From: Clostridiales bacterium
GTDB taxonomy: Bacteria > Bacillota > Clostridia > Lachnospirales > Anaerotignaceae
Reading direction: 5' to 3'
DNA: 13,129 bases
Assembly: GCA_019423725.1 (NCBI GenBank)
Contig: JAHZAW010000017.1
Location: 1-13,129 of the forward strand
Below are positions 1-6,608 of the stretch, in pieces; position 1 is the first letter of the stretch, and each line of letters begins with the position of its first letter. The notes beneath the pieces were generated by a model. It ran no database searches and was not told the origin of the DNA. It saw only the letters and a list, made by a program, of their open reading frames with translations. The position numbers were made by a program, and so were the translations under genes.

Positions 1-2040
1 TTCTACCTTATATTCGTGCTCAACTCCAGCGGCATCTTTGAATTTTATCCTGCTGCTGGAAAGCTCTACTACCGTTCCTTCTGACTCAGAACCTTCCACA
101 GCCGTTACCTTCTCCACAAGGCCTTCATCATTGAGTTCAGCTTCGGCTATGACTGTGTTTTCAGCATCCTTATAAAGTTTCTGGAAGGCTGAATATGTCA
201 CCTTCTTACCATTGTATTTACACTCGATGTTCCTGTCAACATCAAGGGCCATCCTATTGTCATCCTCATCGACTATGACTACCCTTTTCTCATCGGCAGC
301 CTTGAGCTGGCCCTTTACTTCCTTGAGCTGGGCTACTACGCTGGTAACAAGGCCTTCTTTATCAAATTCAAGGGTAACAAGTATGTTTCCATCATCCAGG
401 GCGTTTTTGATGTCCTTATATGTGCCCTTTGTTCCATTGAATGTAAATGTCACATCATCAGCATACTTATACTCAACATCCCTGCCAAAGCCGGATTTCA
501 TCTCTATCCTGGATGAGCTTATGCTCAAAAGCTCGCCGTTATTATATGTGTCGTGGAATATCTCTATCTTCTCGGCTTTATTGAAACCTTCCACCTTGAC
601 CTCTGCAAAAAGTGCTCCCTTTTCATCATCGTCAAAGAGGTTCTCTGCCTTTGATTCGCTTATCTTAGTTCCGTCAAGATATATCTCACAGTCGTTGGAT
701 ATGGGCACCCTTACAGTCTTTGTAGTATCCCCCAGGGCCACCTTAACATATACAAGGCTGTCCTTGACATTGGTCAGCTCTCCCTCGACATCACTGAATT
801 CAGCCGTGAGCGCACTCACAAGACCGCTGTTATCAAGGGTCACCTTAACACTTATCATGCTCCTCTGTACCACATACTCATATATGTCGTTCGGTGTTAC
901 AGGGCTGCCATTGAGAGTTATCCTGGGATTTGAGGAAAATTCATATCTTTCCTGCTCCCCATCCTTTGTATCAAAGGCTACCATCTTGGATGATATATTG
1001 TTGATATATCCCTCAAGCACCTTCTCCTTCTTTTCATCTTCCTTCTTGGTGGAAGTATCATCATTGTTTATCACTATGGATACCACAACTCCGCCGGATG
1101 TGGTCACAGTTACCTTATCTCCCACACTTATGTCACTGGTGGTCTTTGTTGAACCATCAAGGGTTATGACAGGTACAGATGAGTTTACCACAAAGTTCGT
1201 TACCTTTCCTGTGGATGTCTCACTTACGGCTATGGTCTGCTCTGTGCTGCCGTTATCCGTAAGTATTATGGTGCCTGTGTATGTGGCTATATTCGCATCA
1301 GTATTGGTGTTCGTATTAGTATTTGTATTTGTGTTTGTATTTGTATTGGTGTCAGTGCTTCCCTTTTTGAGCTCATTTACCTTCTCATAGGATTTTGAAA
1401 CTATTACAGCCATCTCAGCCCTGTTTATATAGTTCTTGGGGTTGAAATTGCCGCTGTCATCTCCCACCATTATGTTGAGCCTTGAAAGAAGGTCTATATA
1501 GGGAACACTGCTAGATGTTATCTCGTCCTTATCCTTGAATGTAAGCGACGCAGAAGTGTTTACCTGGGATATATGGCTGAGGGCCTTTCCAAATATGACC
1601 GCCACGTTCTCCCTGGTGGCATCCCTGTTTTCTGTGGCTGATTTCATAAATATTTTTATGTCGTTTTCAGATACTATGCCGCTTTCAAGGCCATAGGATA
1701 CGGCCGTATACGCCCATTGAGGTATGTTGGCGCTCTGCATGGCGCTTGTCCACTTGGCAGTGGTGTCAGCTGTTGTCGCAAGGCTTCCGGTCTGCTTGAG
1801 CACACTATAGGCTATCTGCATGGCCTCACAGTATGTTACCCTGTCCTTGGCACGGAATACCTGTTTTCCCGCGCTGTCCTTGTCTCCTACCATTATGCCC
1901 AGGTCCGCTGCCTTATTTATATACTGTTCAGCTCCGCTCCAGGGTACATCGTTTATGTCGCTGAATGACGCCGCACTGGCGTTTACGCTCATCCCCGCAC
2001 ACATAACAGCTGCCATCAATATGGCCGTGTATTTTTTCAT
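1..2040 (-). CDS. SLH-domain cell-surface protein, C-terminus cut by window edge
   Basis: The frame is open from ATG at 2038-2040 to base 1 with no stop (680 codons), so the C-terminus lies outside the window. A perfect AGGAGG ribosome binding site lies 7 nt before the ATG. Residues 1-24 form a signal peptide (MKK, hydrophobic core, ASA-A). Three S-layer homology repeats follow at about 26-75 (FSDINDVPW, RAKDRVTYCEAMQ), 107-150 (WAYTAVSYGLESGIV, TRENVAVIFG) and 168-215 (LNIMVGDDSGNFNP, INRAEMAVIV). SLH triplets normally anchor proteins to pyruvylated secondary cell-wall polymer. A linker with eight Thr-Asn dipeptides (about 231-246) leads to a region from about 285 built of loosely repeated beta-rich modules, which I do not recognise. 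The gene starts 15 bp after the DTD2-like gene, so the two are probably co-transcribed. It is a paralogue of the SLH protein at 3237-4736. The SLH and export assignments are firm; the C-terminal role is unknown. Confidence 0.93.
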   Translation of the reverse strand, partial: MKKYTAILMAAVMCAGMSVNASAASFSDINDVPWSGAEQYINKAADLGIMVGDKDSAGKQVFRAKDRVTYCEAMQIAYSVLKQTGSLATTADTTAKWTSAMQSANIPQWAYTAVSYGLESGIVSENDIKIFMKSATENRDATRENVAVIFGKALSHISQVNTSASLTFKDKDEITSSSVPYIDLLSRLNIMVGDDSGNFNPKNYINRAEMAVIVSKSYEKVNELKKGSTDTNTNTNTNTNTNTNTNTDANIATYTGTIILTDNGSTEQTIAVSETSTGKVTNFVVNSSVPVITLDGSTKTTSDISVGDKVTVTTSGGVVVSIVINNDDTSTKKEDEKKEKVLEGYINNISSKMVAFDTKDGEQERYEFSSNPRITLNGSPVTPNDIYEYVVQRSMISVKVTLDNSGLVSALTAEFSDVEGELTNVKDSLVYVKVALGDTTKTVRVPISNDCEIYLDGTKISESKAENLFDDDEKGALFAEVKVEGFNKAEKIEIFHDTYNNGELLSISSSRIEMKSGFGRDVEYKYADDVTFTFNGTKGTYKDIKNALDDGNILVTLEFDKEGLVTSVVAQLKEVKGQLKAADEKRVVIVDEDDNRMALDVDRNIECKYNGKKVTYSAFQKLYKDAENTVIAEAELNDEGLVEKVTAVEGSESEGTVVELSSSRIKFKDAAGVEHEYKVE
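1303..1350 (-). repeat. Hexanucleotide microsatellite encoding (Thr-Asn)8
   Basis: Eight consecutive imperfect 6-bp units read Thr-Asn on the minus strand. The codons vary (ACA, ACC, ACT or ACG with AAT or AAC), so the dipeptide is better conserved than the DNA. The tract forms a hydrophilic linker between the SLH anchor and the C-terminal region. A length change by whole units would keep the reading frame. Confidence 0.85.
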
Positions 2041-2055
2041 ATAAATTCCTCCTTG

Positions 2056-2994
2056 TTATAAGCCGAGTTCCTCAGGTTTTCTAAGCCTCTGATGCTTAAA
2101 TATAGGCACGTTATAATATTCTCCAAGTTTCCTTACCAGGTCCTTGTAACAGCCCTTGAGCTTATCATGGAATGTGATGGCCTCTATGCCGCCTCTTATG
2201 GCTTCCACGCATTTTTTAGCCTTCTCAAAACCTTCCTCATTGTCATATTCCCCTGTTACCAGCCACTGATTGGCAAGTATATGGCTCACTCCAAAACATT
2301 CATTATCTCCCCAGAAGGTGAATGCCGCCTCCGCATAGTTGGGGTCGAAATGTATGCCTCCCACACAGAGTATATTATGAAGTTTCGCTCCGTCATCATC
2401 GAACACATGCACCAGTGTCCTTGCCAGGGCACGGCAGGCATTCTCATTGGTCCAGCTCTCCTCTATGCTTCCTACCTCTATATCCACCATGGGAACAGGG
2501 TATTTCACAAGCAGCGCCGGGTCTCCATCATGGCCATGGGCTCCCGACCAGTGGGTGGCCTCCGTGGCTACGTCAAAATCATCAAGTCCAAGGCTGTCCT
2601 TTTCCTTTTTATATGCCATAAGAAGATTATGCATAAATCTCGGTTCTATTACTCCGAAATTTCCCGAATTCATGTCCCCCAGTGAATGTACCGTGAGCAC
2701 CTTATCCGGTGAGCTGGCACCTTCATGCCAGGTGACCATGGCTGACATGTCAAAATCCGCAAAATACTCATTCATCTGCGGAAGGTATTTCTCATAATCA
2801 AGACAAAGGGCTATCTCTGTCTGGGCAAAATAAAATTCATTGCCCTTCTCATCTTCATAAATATATACGGGCATGCCGTCAAATTCAAAATCCGCCTTTT
2901 TAGCGAAATAACCTTCTTCCTCCAGTATGTCCCATACCTTTGATGCTACATGGCCCCAGTTCTTATTGCTGCATATATAATAAACCGCCTTCAT
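2056..2994 (-). CDS. D-aminoacyl-tRNA deacylase, archaeal/plant DTD2 (GEK1, COG1650) type
   Basis: The 312-aa protein has the motif order of the DTD2/GEK1 family: HEGASSPDKVLTVHSLGD (90-107), EATHWSGAHG (145-154), VDIEVGSIEESW (170-181), CVGGIHFDP (210-218) and SHILANQW (237-244). The family hydrolyses D-amino acids from mischarged tRNAs and is described mainly from archaea and plants, where it replaces or supplements the unrelated bacterial DTD1. The histidines in these blocks are candidates for metal or catalytic residues. The usual THHGP motif reads THWSG here, so the substrate range may differ. ATG at 2992-2994 has AGGAAG 10 nt upstream. The SLH gene follows after 15 bp with no terminator between, which suggests an operon; a functional link is not obvious. 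There is no signal peptide, so the protein is cytoplasmic. Family assignment is fairly sure; activity is inferred. Confidence 0.75.
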   Translation of the reverse strand: MKAVYYICSNKNWGHVASKVWDILEEEGYFAKKADFEFDGMPVYIYEDEKGNEFYFAQTEIALCLDYEKYLPQMNEYFADFDMSAMVTWHEGASSPDKVLTVHSLGDMNSGNFGVIEPRFMHNLLMAYKKEKDSLGLDDFDVATEATHWSGAHGHDGDPALLVKYPVPMVDIEVGSIEESWTNENACRALARTLVHVFDDDGAKLHNILCVGGIHFDPNYAEAAFTFWGDNECFGVSHILANQWLVTGEYDNEEGFEKAKKCVEAIRGGIEAITFHDKLKGCYKDLVRKLGEYYNVPIFKHQRLRKPEELGL

Positions 2995-3035
2995 TAAAAC
3001 ACTTCTTCCTATTAATTCTGTTTTCTGTAAATTTT

Positions 3036-3064
3036 AATATAGCATAAAACAGTCAATAAATCAA
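3036..3064 (-). promoter_or_regulatory. Sigma-A type extended -10 promoter for the DTD2-like/SLH operon
   Basis: On the minus strand there is -35 TTGATT (3059-3064), a 17-bp spacer ending in TGC, and -10 TATATT (3036-3041). The TG gives an extended -10. Predicted transcription start is near 3029, about 35 nt before the ATG. Confidence 0.6.
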
Positions 3065-3070
3065 ATTTAC

Positions 3071-3090
3071 AGCGGTTTTCAGCGGTTTTC
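3071..3090. repeat. Two exact tandem copies of a 10-bp repeat upstream of a promoter
   Basis: AGCGGTTTTC occurs twice head to tail and is followed by a partial third copy (AGC). Relative to the predicted start near 3029 it covers about -42 to -61, just upstream of the -35. The 10-bp period places both copies on the same helix face, as for an activator site. Function is inferred only. Confidence 0.5.
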
Positions 3091-3169
3091 AGCCATCTCA
3101 GAATTTCTTCCTATCCGGGTATTTTTTGAATATATCACATGGCGGAGCGTTAATCAATATAAATTTCCC

Positions 3170-3222
3170 AAATACAAAAATATACAAAATATCCGGCCGC
3201 AGTCTGCACCACAGCCGGATAT
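3170..3222 (-). terminator. Intrinsic terminator after the complete SLH gene
   Basis: A 9-bp perfect inverted repeat (ATATCCGGC at 3189-3197, GCCGGATAT at 3214-3222) with a 16-nt loop lies 14 bp past the stop of the gene at 3237-4736. On the minus strand it is followed by a T-rich stretch (ATTTTGTATATTTTTG). The loop is long and the T run interrupted, so efficiency is uncertain. Confidence 0.6.
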
Positions 3223-3236
3223 CTCATTTGCCTTCT

Positions 3237-4736
3237 TTATTTGGCACTGTCTGAACCATCATAGGTCTCAGCATAAAGCGCCGTTACATATCCTTCATTA
3301 TTATATTTTATCTCCACGGTGGATAAGTTGAGTTTTACTGCCTTCTTGAAGTCAGTTATCCTCTCCTTGTCTCCATCCACATAGAACCTCGCCATGTCAT
3401 CGAGCTTATACTCGTATTCCCTGCCGTTCTCGTCAAGGACTATTATCCTCTCATTGTTTATATCAGAAATGACTGCCTTCTCCAGCTCTATCCTGTAAAG
3501 GTGTATCTCCTTTATCCTTGCCTGGGGATATACATAGTACTCAAAGTCATAGTCCACATCCGCCGTGGCATATATGTTCAGATAAAGATCGTCCTCGGTC
3601 TCCGTCTTTCCGATGAGCTCCTTGAGTTCCTCATAATCTATCTCGTCATCATCATAATAAATGTCACTGTCATCATCTATTATATATGACCTGCTGAGAC
3701 CGTTCACATAGGTGATGGTCACTGTCTTAAAGTCATAGTCGTATACTCTGCTGCCCTTCTTATAGGAGCCTTTCTTTGTGCCCGCTCCCGTTACCTGGCC
3801 TTCCACCGCTGCCCTTGTGCAGTATATCTCAGTGGCTATGCCGCTGGAGTTAACATATACGTCGGCCTTTACAAGTATGCCGTTTGATGTGAGGGAGTAT
3901 ATGCCCCTGGTGCTTATCTCCTCGCCGTCCAGATAATACTGGCCGTCCCAGCCCTTATCAAGTATTACGCTCTTTCCGTCAAAGGTATAGAGCATAAGGG
4001 AGTCTTCCGTTACATTATTGATATAGCCTGAATAATCGGGCTTGGGTTTTTCCTCATGTATGTTTTCTGATTTCATGGAGTCCAGAAGATTGTTGGTCTT
4101 TGTGACTATGACAGCCATTTCCGCCCTGTTTATGGTCTTATTGGGATTGAAGTTATTGTTTTCATCTCCCACCATTATATCAAGGCTGGAAAGCAGGTCC
4201 ACATACTGGGCACATACCGCTGATATGGATGTCTTGTCGGCAAAGGTCTTTACTCCGCCCGCTGTCTCAACGCCCTTTTCTGAAAGGAACCTTCCAAATA
4301 TATAGGCAGCCGTCTCCCTTGTTATGGGTCTCGCCGTTGAATCACTGTTTACGACTCCCGACCGGTCGCTCCTGGTTATTATGCCGGCCTCAAGGGCATA
4401 GGCTGTGCTTTCATAGGCCCATCTGGGTATGTTGTTGTTCCTCATATCCCCTGCCCATTTGTTTATTACCTCATCGGTGGTCTTATCCCCGGAAAGGGCA
4501 TAGACCAGCTGTACGGTCTCACTGTAGGAAATATTGTCTTTGGCACGGAATACCCTCTCTCCGTCCTCGTTTATATCTCCTACCATAAGTCCGCTGGCAT
4601 ACACACTGTTTATATAGGCCTGGGCACCTCCCCAGGGCACATCATTTATATCCGCAAAAGTTTCAGCCGCGGCAGCGCTTACAGCAGAACCCGCTGTCAT
4701 TATGGCCGCCAGAAACAATATAGCTTTTCTGTTCAT
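3237..4736 (-). CDS. SLH-domain cell-surface protein, complete
   Basis: This 499-aa protein has a signal peptide (1-24, ending in an AAAA-ET stretch) and three SLH repeats at about 27-75 (FADINDVPWGGAQAYI, RAKDNISYSETVQ), 105-152 (WAYESTAYALEAGII, TRETAAYIFG) and 164-215 (LDIMVGDENNNFNP, INRAEMAVIV). A short Lys/Pro/Glu linker follows, then about 265 residues rich in Asp, Tyr and beta-type sequence, which I do not recognise. Modules in that part, such as the segment near 450-495, resemble those of the neighbouring SLH protein at 1-2040. SLH proteins bind the cell-wall polymer non-covalently and form or decorate the S-layer. The ATG (4734-4736) has GGAGGG 7 nt upstream. The gene has its own promoter and terminator and appears monocistronic. 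Surface location is secure; the role of the C-terminal part is unknown. Confidence 0.93.
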   Translation of the reverse strand: MNRKAILFLAAIMTAGSAVSAAAAETFADINDVPWGGAQAYINSVYASGLMVGDINEDGERVFRAKDNISYSETVQLVYALSGDKTTDEVINKWAGDMRNNNIPRWAYESTAYALEAGIITRSDRSGVVNSDSTARPITRETAAYIFGRFLSEKGVETAGGVKTFADKTSISAVCAQYVDLLSSLDIMVGDENNNFNPNKTINRAEMAVIVTKTNNLLDSMKSENIHEEKPKPDYSGYINNVTEDSLMLYTFDGKSVILDKGWDGQYYLDGEEISTRGIYSLTSNGILVKADVYVNSSGIATEIYCTRAAVEGQVTGAGTKKGSYKKGSRVYDYDFKTVTITYVNGLSRSYIIDDDSDIYYDDDEIDYEELKELIGKTETEDDLYLNIYATADVDYDFEYYVYPQARIKEIHLYRIELEKAVISDINNERIIVLDENGREYEYKLDDMARFYVDGDKERITDFKKAVKLNLSTVEIKYNNEGYVTALYAETYDGSDSAK

Positions 4737-4773
4737 CTAAAACCCTCCAATTTAAAAAAATCTGTATAGATTT

Positions 4774-4803
4774 ACTATACCATAAAAAGCATAAAAATGC
4801 GAA
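4774..4803 (-). promoter_or_regulatory. Candidate extended -10 promoter for the complete SLH gene
   Basis: On the minus strand TGG precedes the -10 TATAGT (4774-4779). The best -35 is the weak TTCGCA (4798-4803) at 18-bp spacing. The start would fall near 4767, about 31 nt before the ATG. This is supported mainly by the extended -10. Confidence 0.45.
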
Positions 4804-4854
4804 GTATGGGAGAAAAATTTTCTAAAAATTTCTTAATATGATGGCTTTAAGACC

Positions 4855-4872
4855 CACAGTTCAAAAACTGTG
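4855..4872. repeat. Perfect 7-bp inverted repeat in the divergent intergenic region
   Basis: CACAGTT (4855-4861) and AACTGTG (4866-4872) flank a 4-nt CAAA loop. It lies between the divergent SLH gene and the tandem unknown genes, 75 bp before the start at 4947. No T run follows, so it looks more like an operator or leader hairpin than a terminator. No convincing promoter for the plus-strand gene could be placed in this 200-bp gap, although it is AT-rich with several -10-like stretches. Confidence 0.4.
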
Positions 4873-4935
4873 ATAAAATCAAAATATATACTGTCTTATT
4901 TTTACTGCAAAGGATTTTTATGTAATTAGAAAGTC

Positions 4936-4941
4936 AGGTGA
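4936..4941 (+). promoter_or_regulatory. Ribosome binding site that favours the 4947 start
   Basis: AGGTGA lies 5 nt before ATG 4947 but only 2 nt before ATG 4944, and it overlaps the in-frame GTG at 4938. Spacing and alignment with the downstream paralogue (which starts Met-Ser-Leu-Tyr-Ser) both favour 4947. Confidence 0.6.
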
Positions 4942-4946
4942 CAATG

Positions 4947-5516
4947 ATGAGCGTATACTCTTTTATTTTCTTTCCAAGGGAATTAGATGAAAAAAGTCTG
5001 AACGAAATAGTTTCTGTATATCCCTACAGATATCATAGTTTATCAAAATTTCCATTTTTCAAAGAAGAACATCTGGACAGAGTGGAAGATATAATGGGAA
5101 ACGAAACCTTTCCAGGAATAGGTCTGATGCGGGAGACCAGATCCGAGTTCAAAGGCGGCTTTCAAAACAAATTCTGCTATATATTATCACATTATCTTTA
5201 TTTTGACACAGATGAAATGGATATGACAAGAAATTTTATTGAAGGCCGTGATTATGATCTCCCTTATCTGGCAGGTTCTTTACGTAGGCTTATAGAGACA
5301 CGTCTGGAACATCAACAGCTGTATGATGTTATAGACCAAAATATATCCTCAGGGGAGTTTGTTGAAATCTACAATGAAATACTTCATGAAGATTGGAAAG
5401 ATGTCTGGGGTCCGCCCAAGGAAACCCGCAGCTTTTCACTGGACGATGTTTTGGACGAAAAAAGATTTGACCTGGATGCCTGTGAACGGAAAAAATATAT
5501 TATAAATAAAAGCTGA
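4947..5516 (+). CDS. Uncharacterised protein, first of a tandem paralogous pair
   Basis: This 189-aa protein is of a family I do not recognise. It begins Met-Ser-Val-Tyr-Ser followed by FIFFPRELDEK. It has no signal peptide or membrane span and is rich in acidic and aromatic residues. Notable conserved blocks, shared with its neighbour, are MGNETFPGIGLMRE (50-63), SEFKGGFQNKFCYILSHYLYF (66-86, described by its ends), LIETRLEH near 115-122 and HEDWKDVWGPPKETRSFSLD near 147-166. The two genes differ mainly at residues 17-31, 44-46 and 87-115. The compact soluble form, tandem duplication and clustered divergence are reminiscent of immunity proteins or other recognition proteins, but no toxin gene is visible nearby and this is only an analogy. 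In-frame alternative starts exist at 4938 (GTG) and 4944. Confidence 0.8.
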   Translation: MSVYSFIFFPRELDEKSLNEIVSVYPYRYHSLSKFPFFKEEHLDRVEDIMGNETFPGIGLMRETRSEFKGGFQNKFCYILSHYLYFDTDEMDMTRNFIEGRDYDLPYLAGSLRRLIETRLEHQQLYDVIDQNISSGEFVEIYNEILHEDWKDVWGPPKETRSFSLDDVLDEKRFDLDACERKKYIINKS

Positions 5517-5583
5517 TCTATATGGGAAAGAAAACATCTCCTATAACTACAGCTTTATTTATCCTACGAAAGAGGTTATCATT

Positions 5584-6150
5584 ATGAGCTTATATTCTTT
5601 TATTTTCTTTCCAAGGGAACTGGACGAAAAAAATCTGCGTAAAATATTACCTGAACATAACTACAGCTATGACGAATTGTCAAAATTGCCATTTATTAAA
5701 GAAGAACATCTGGACAATCTTGGTGATATAATGGGAAACGAAACCTTTCCAGGAATAGGTCTGATGCGGGAGGCCAGATCCGAGTTCAAAGGCGGCTTTC
5801 AAAACAAATTCTGCTATATATTATCACATTATCTTTATTTCAAAACAGACAATATAGATATGGCAAAAAAATTTATTGAATGTCCTGATTATGATCTTCC
5901 TGATCCAGAAGAATATCTGGATATGCTCATAGAGACACGTCTGGAACATCACCAGCTGTACGAGGTTATAGACAAAAATATATCTTCAGGAGAGTTTGTT
6001 GAGATCTACAACGAAACACTTCATGAGGATTGGAAAGATGTCTGGGGTCCGCCCAAGGAAACCCGCAGCTTTTCATTGGACGATGTATTGGACGAAAAAA
6101 GCTTTGACCTGGACGCCTGTGAACGGAAAAAATATATAATATACAAATGA
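5584..6150 (+). CDS. Uncharacterised protein, second of a tandem paralogous pair
   Basis: The 188-aa protein aligns without gaps to its upstream neighbour. By hand count about 39 of 188 positions differ (roughly 79% identity), while two long stretches are nearly identical even at DNA level (5727-5840 versus 5090-5203, and the last ~130 bp). AGAGGT lies 7 nt before ATG 5584. The 67-bp gap after the first gene shows no terminator, so the pair is probably co-transcribed, and transcription ends at the hairpin at 6166-6182. Product function is unknown. The mosaic of identical and diverged blocks suggests a recent duplication kept partly uniform by gene conversion, or selection to diversify the middle segments. 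Confidence 0.82.
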   Translation: MSLYSFIFFPRELDEKNLRKILPEHNYSYDELSKLPFIKEEHLDNLGDIMGNETFPGIGLMREARSEFKGGFQNKFCYILSHYLYFKTDNIDMAKKFIECPDYDLPDPEEYLDMLIETRLEHHQLYEVIDKNISSGEFVEIYNETLHEDWKDVWGPPKETRSFSLDDVLDEKSFDLDACERKKYIIYK

Positions 6151-6165
6151 TACAAAACAAATAAA

Positions 6166-6195
6166 CACCGGCTCAGCCGGTGCTTATTTTATTTT
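6166..6195. terminator. Bidirectional intrinsic terminator between convergent genes
   Basis: CACCGGC (6166-6172) and GCCGGTG (6176-6182) form a 7-bp GC-rich stem with a TCA loop. An outer AATAA/TTATT pairing lies across one mismatch. T-rich DNA follows on both strands (CTTATTTTATTTT on plus, TTTATTTGTTTTG on minus). It ends the tandem unknown genes and the convergent monooxygenase-type gene, whose stop codon overlaps the plus-strand T stretch. Confidence 0.85.
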
Positions 6196-6518
6196 CTTAT
6201 GAATTTATCATCGCCCTCAGGCATATCCTCCGCCGAAACATATCTTTCCACCCTCATATGAAGGTCGTATTTTTCCCTAAGTTCGGCTATCCTTCCCATC
6301 ATGGGCGAGGCATGATGCCTGTCCAGGGCAGCCTGGTCCTGCCAGCTGTCTATGAGGAGCACAGTTTCCTTATCTTCCATGGGGAAAAAGTATTCATATC
6401 TCAAATTGCCCTTTTCGGCCCTTATATCCTTGACAACTCCTGAAGAAACCATTTCTTCAGCGAATTTTACCGCGCTTTTATCAGTGCCTGTATAATAAAT
6501 ATTTATGGTAACTGCCAT
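6189..6518 (-). CDS. Antibiotic biosynthesis monooxygenase (ABM) / YgiN-like domain protein
   Basis: The 109-aa single-domain protein has the ABM signature: an N-terminal beta strand, GNLRYEYFFPMEDKETVLLID (described here as residues ~37-57), the WQDQAALDRHHASP motif (about 59-72) and a C-terminal amphipathic helix. Members are small dimeric ferredoxin-fold proteins of about 95-115 aa, related to quinol monooxygenases such as YgiN, and act in the cytoplasm on quinones or unknown aromatics, or have no known substrate. ATG at 6516-6518 is preceded by a strong GGGAGGTGG site. It is a single gene with its own promoter. The substrate cannot be told from sequence. Confidence 0.85.
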   Translation of the reverse strand: MAVTINIYYTGTDKSAVKFAEEMVSSGVVKDIRAEKGNLRYEYFFPMEDKETVLLIDSWQDQAALDRHHASPMMGRIAELREKYDLHMRVERYVSAEDMPEGDDKFIRK

Positions 6519-6544
6519 TTGTCCACCTCCCTATGGCTGCGTGC

Positions 6545-6572
6545 TTTATAAACCGTTTTCCTATATTTACAA
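6545..6572 (-). promoter_or_regulatory. Promoter for the ABM-domain gene
   Basis: On the minus strand -35 TTGTAA (6567-6572) is separated by 16 bp from -10 TATAAA (6545-6550). The -35 overlaps the T tract of the ileS terminator immediately upstream, so the two units abut. Confidence 0.55.
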
Positions 6573-6599
6573 AAAGGGTGCCGGCTTGAACCGGCACCC
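6570..6599 (-). terminator. Intrinsic terminator of ileS
   Basis: A 9-bp perfect stem (GGGTGCCGG at 6576-6584, CCGGCACCC at 6591-6599) with a 6-nt loop is followed on the minus strand by TTTTTGT. It starts 9 bp past the ileS stop codon. Confidence 0.9.
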
Positions 6600-6608
6600 G
6601 CTTATTTA

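Noticed and set aside
212..1390. Plus-strand frame of 392 codons opposite the SLH gene
   Set aside because: The composition is a Ser/Leu/Val-rich antisense of the SLH protein. The minus strand has signal peptide, SLH motifs and GGAGG.
4947..6150. Toxin-immunity system
   Set aside because: Only immunity-like features (tandem, diversified, soluble) are seen; no toxin, secretion or repeat-domain gene is in the window, so the system is not claimed.
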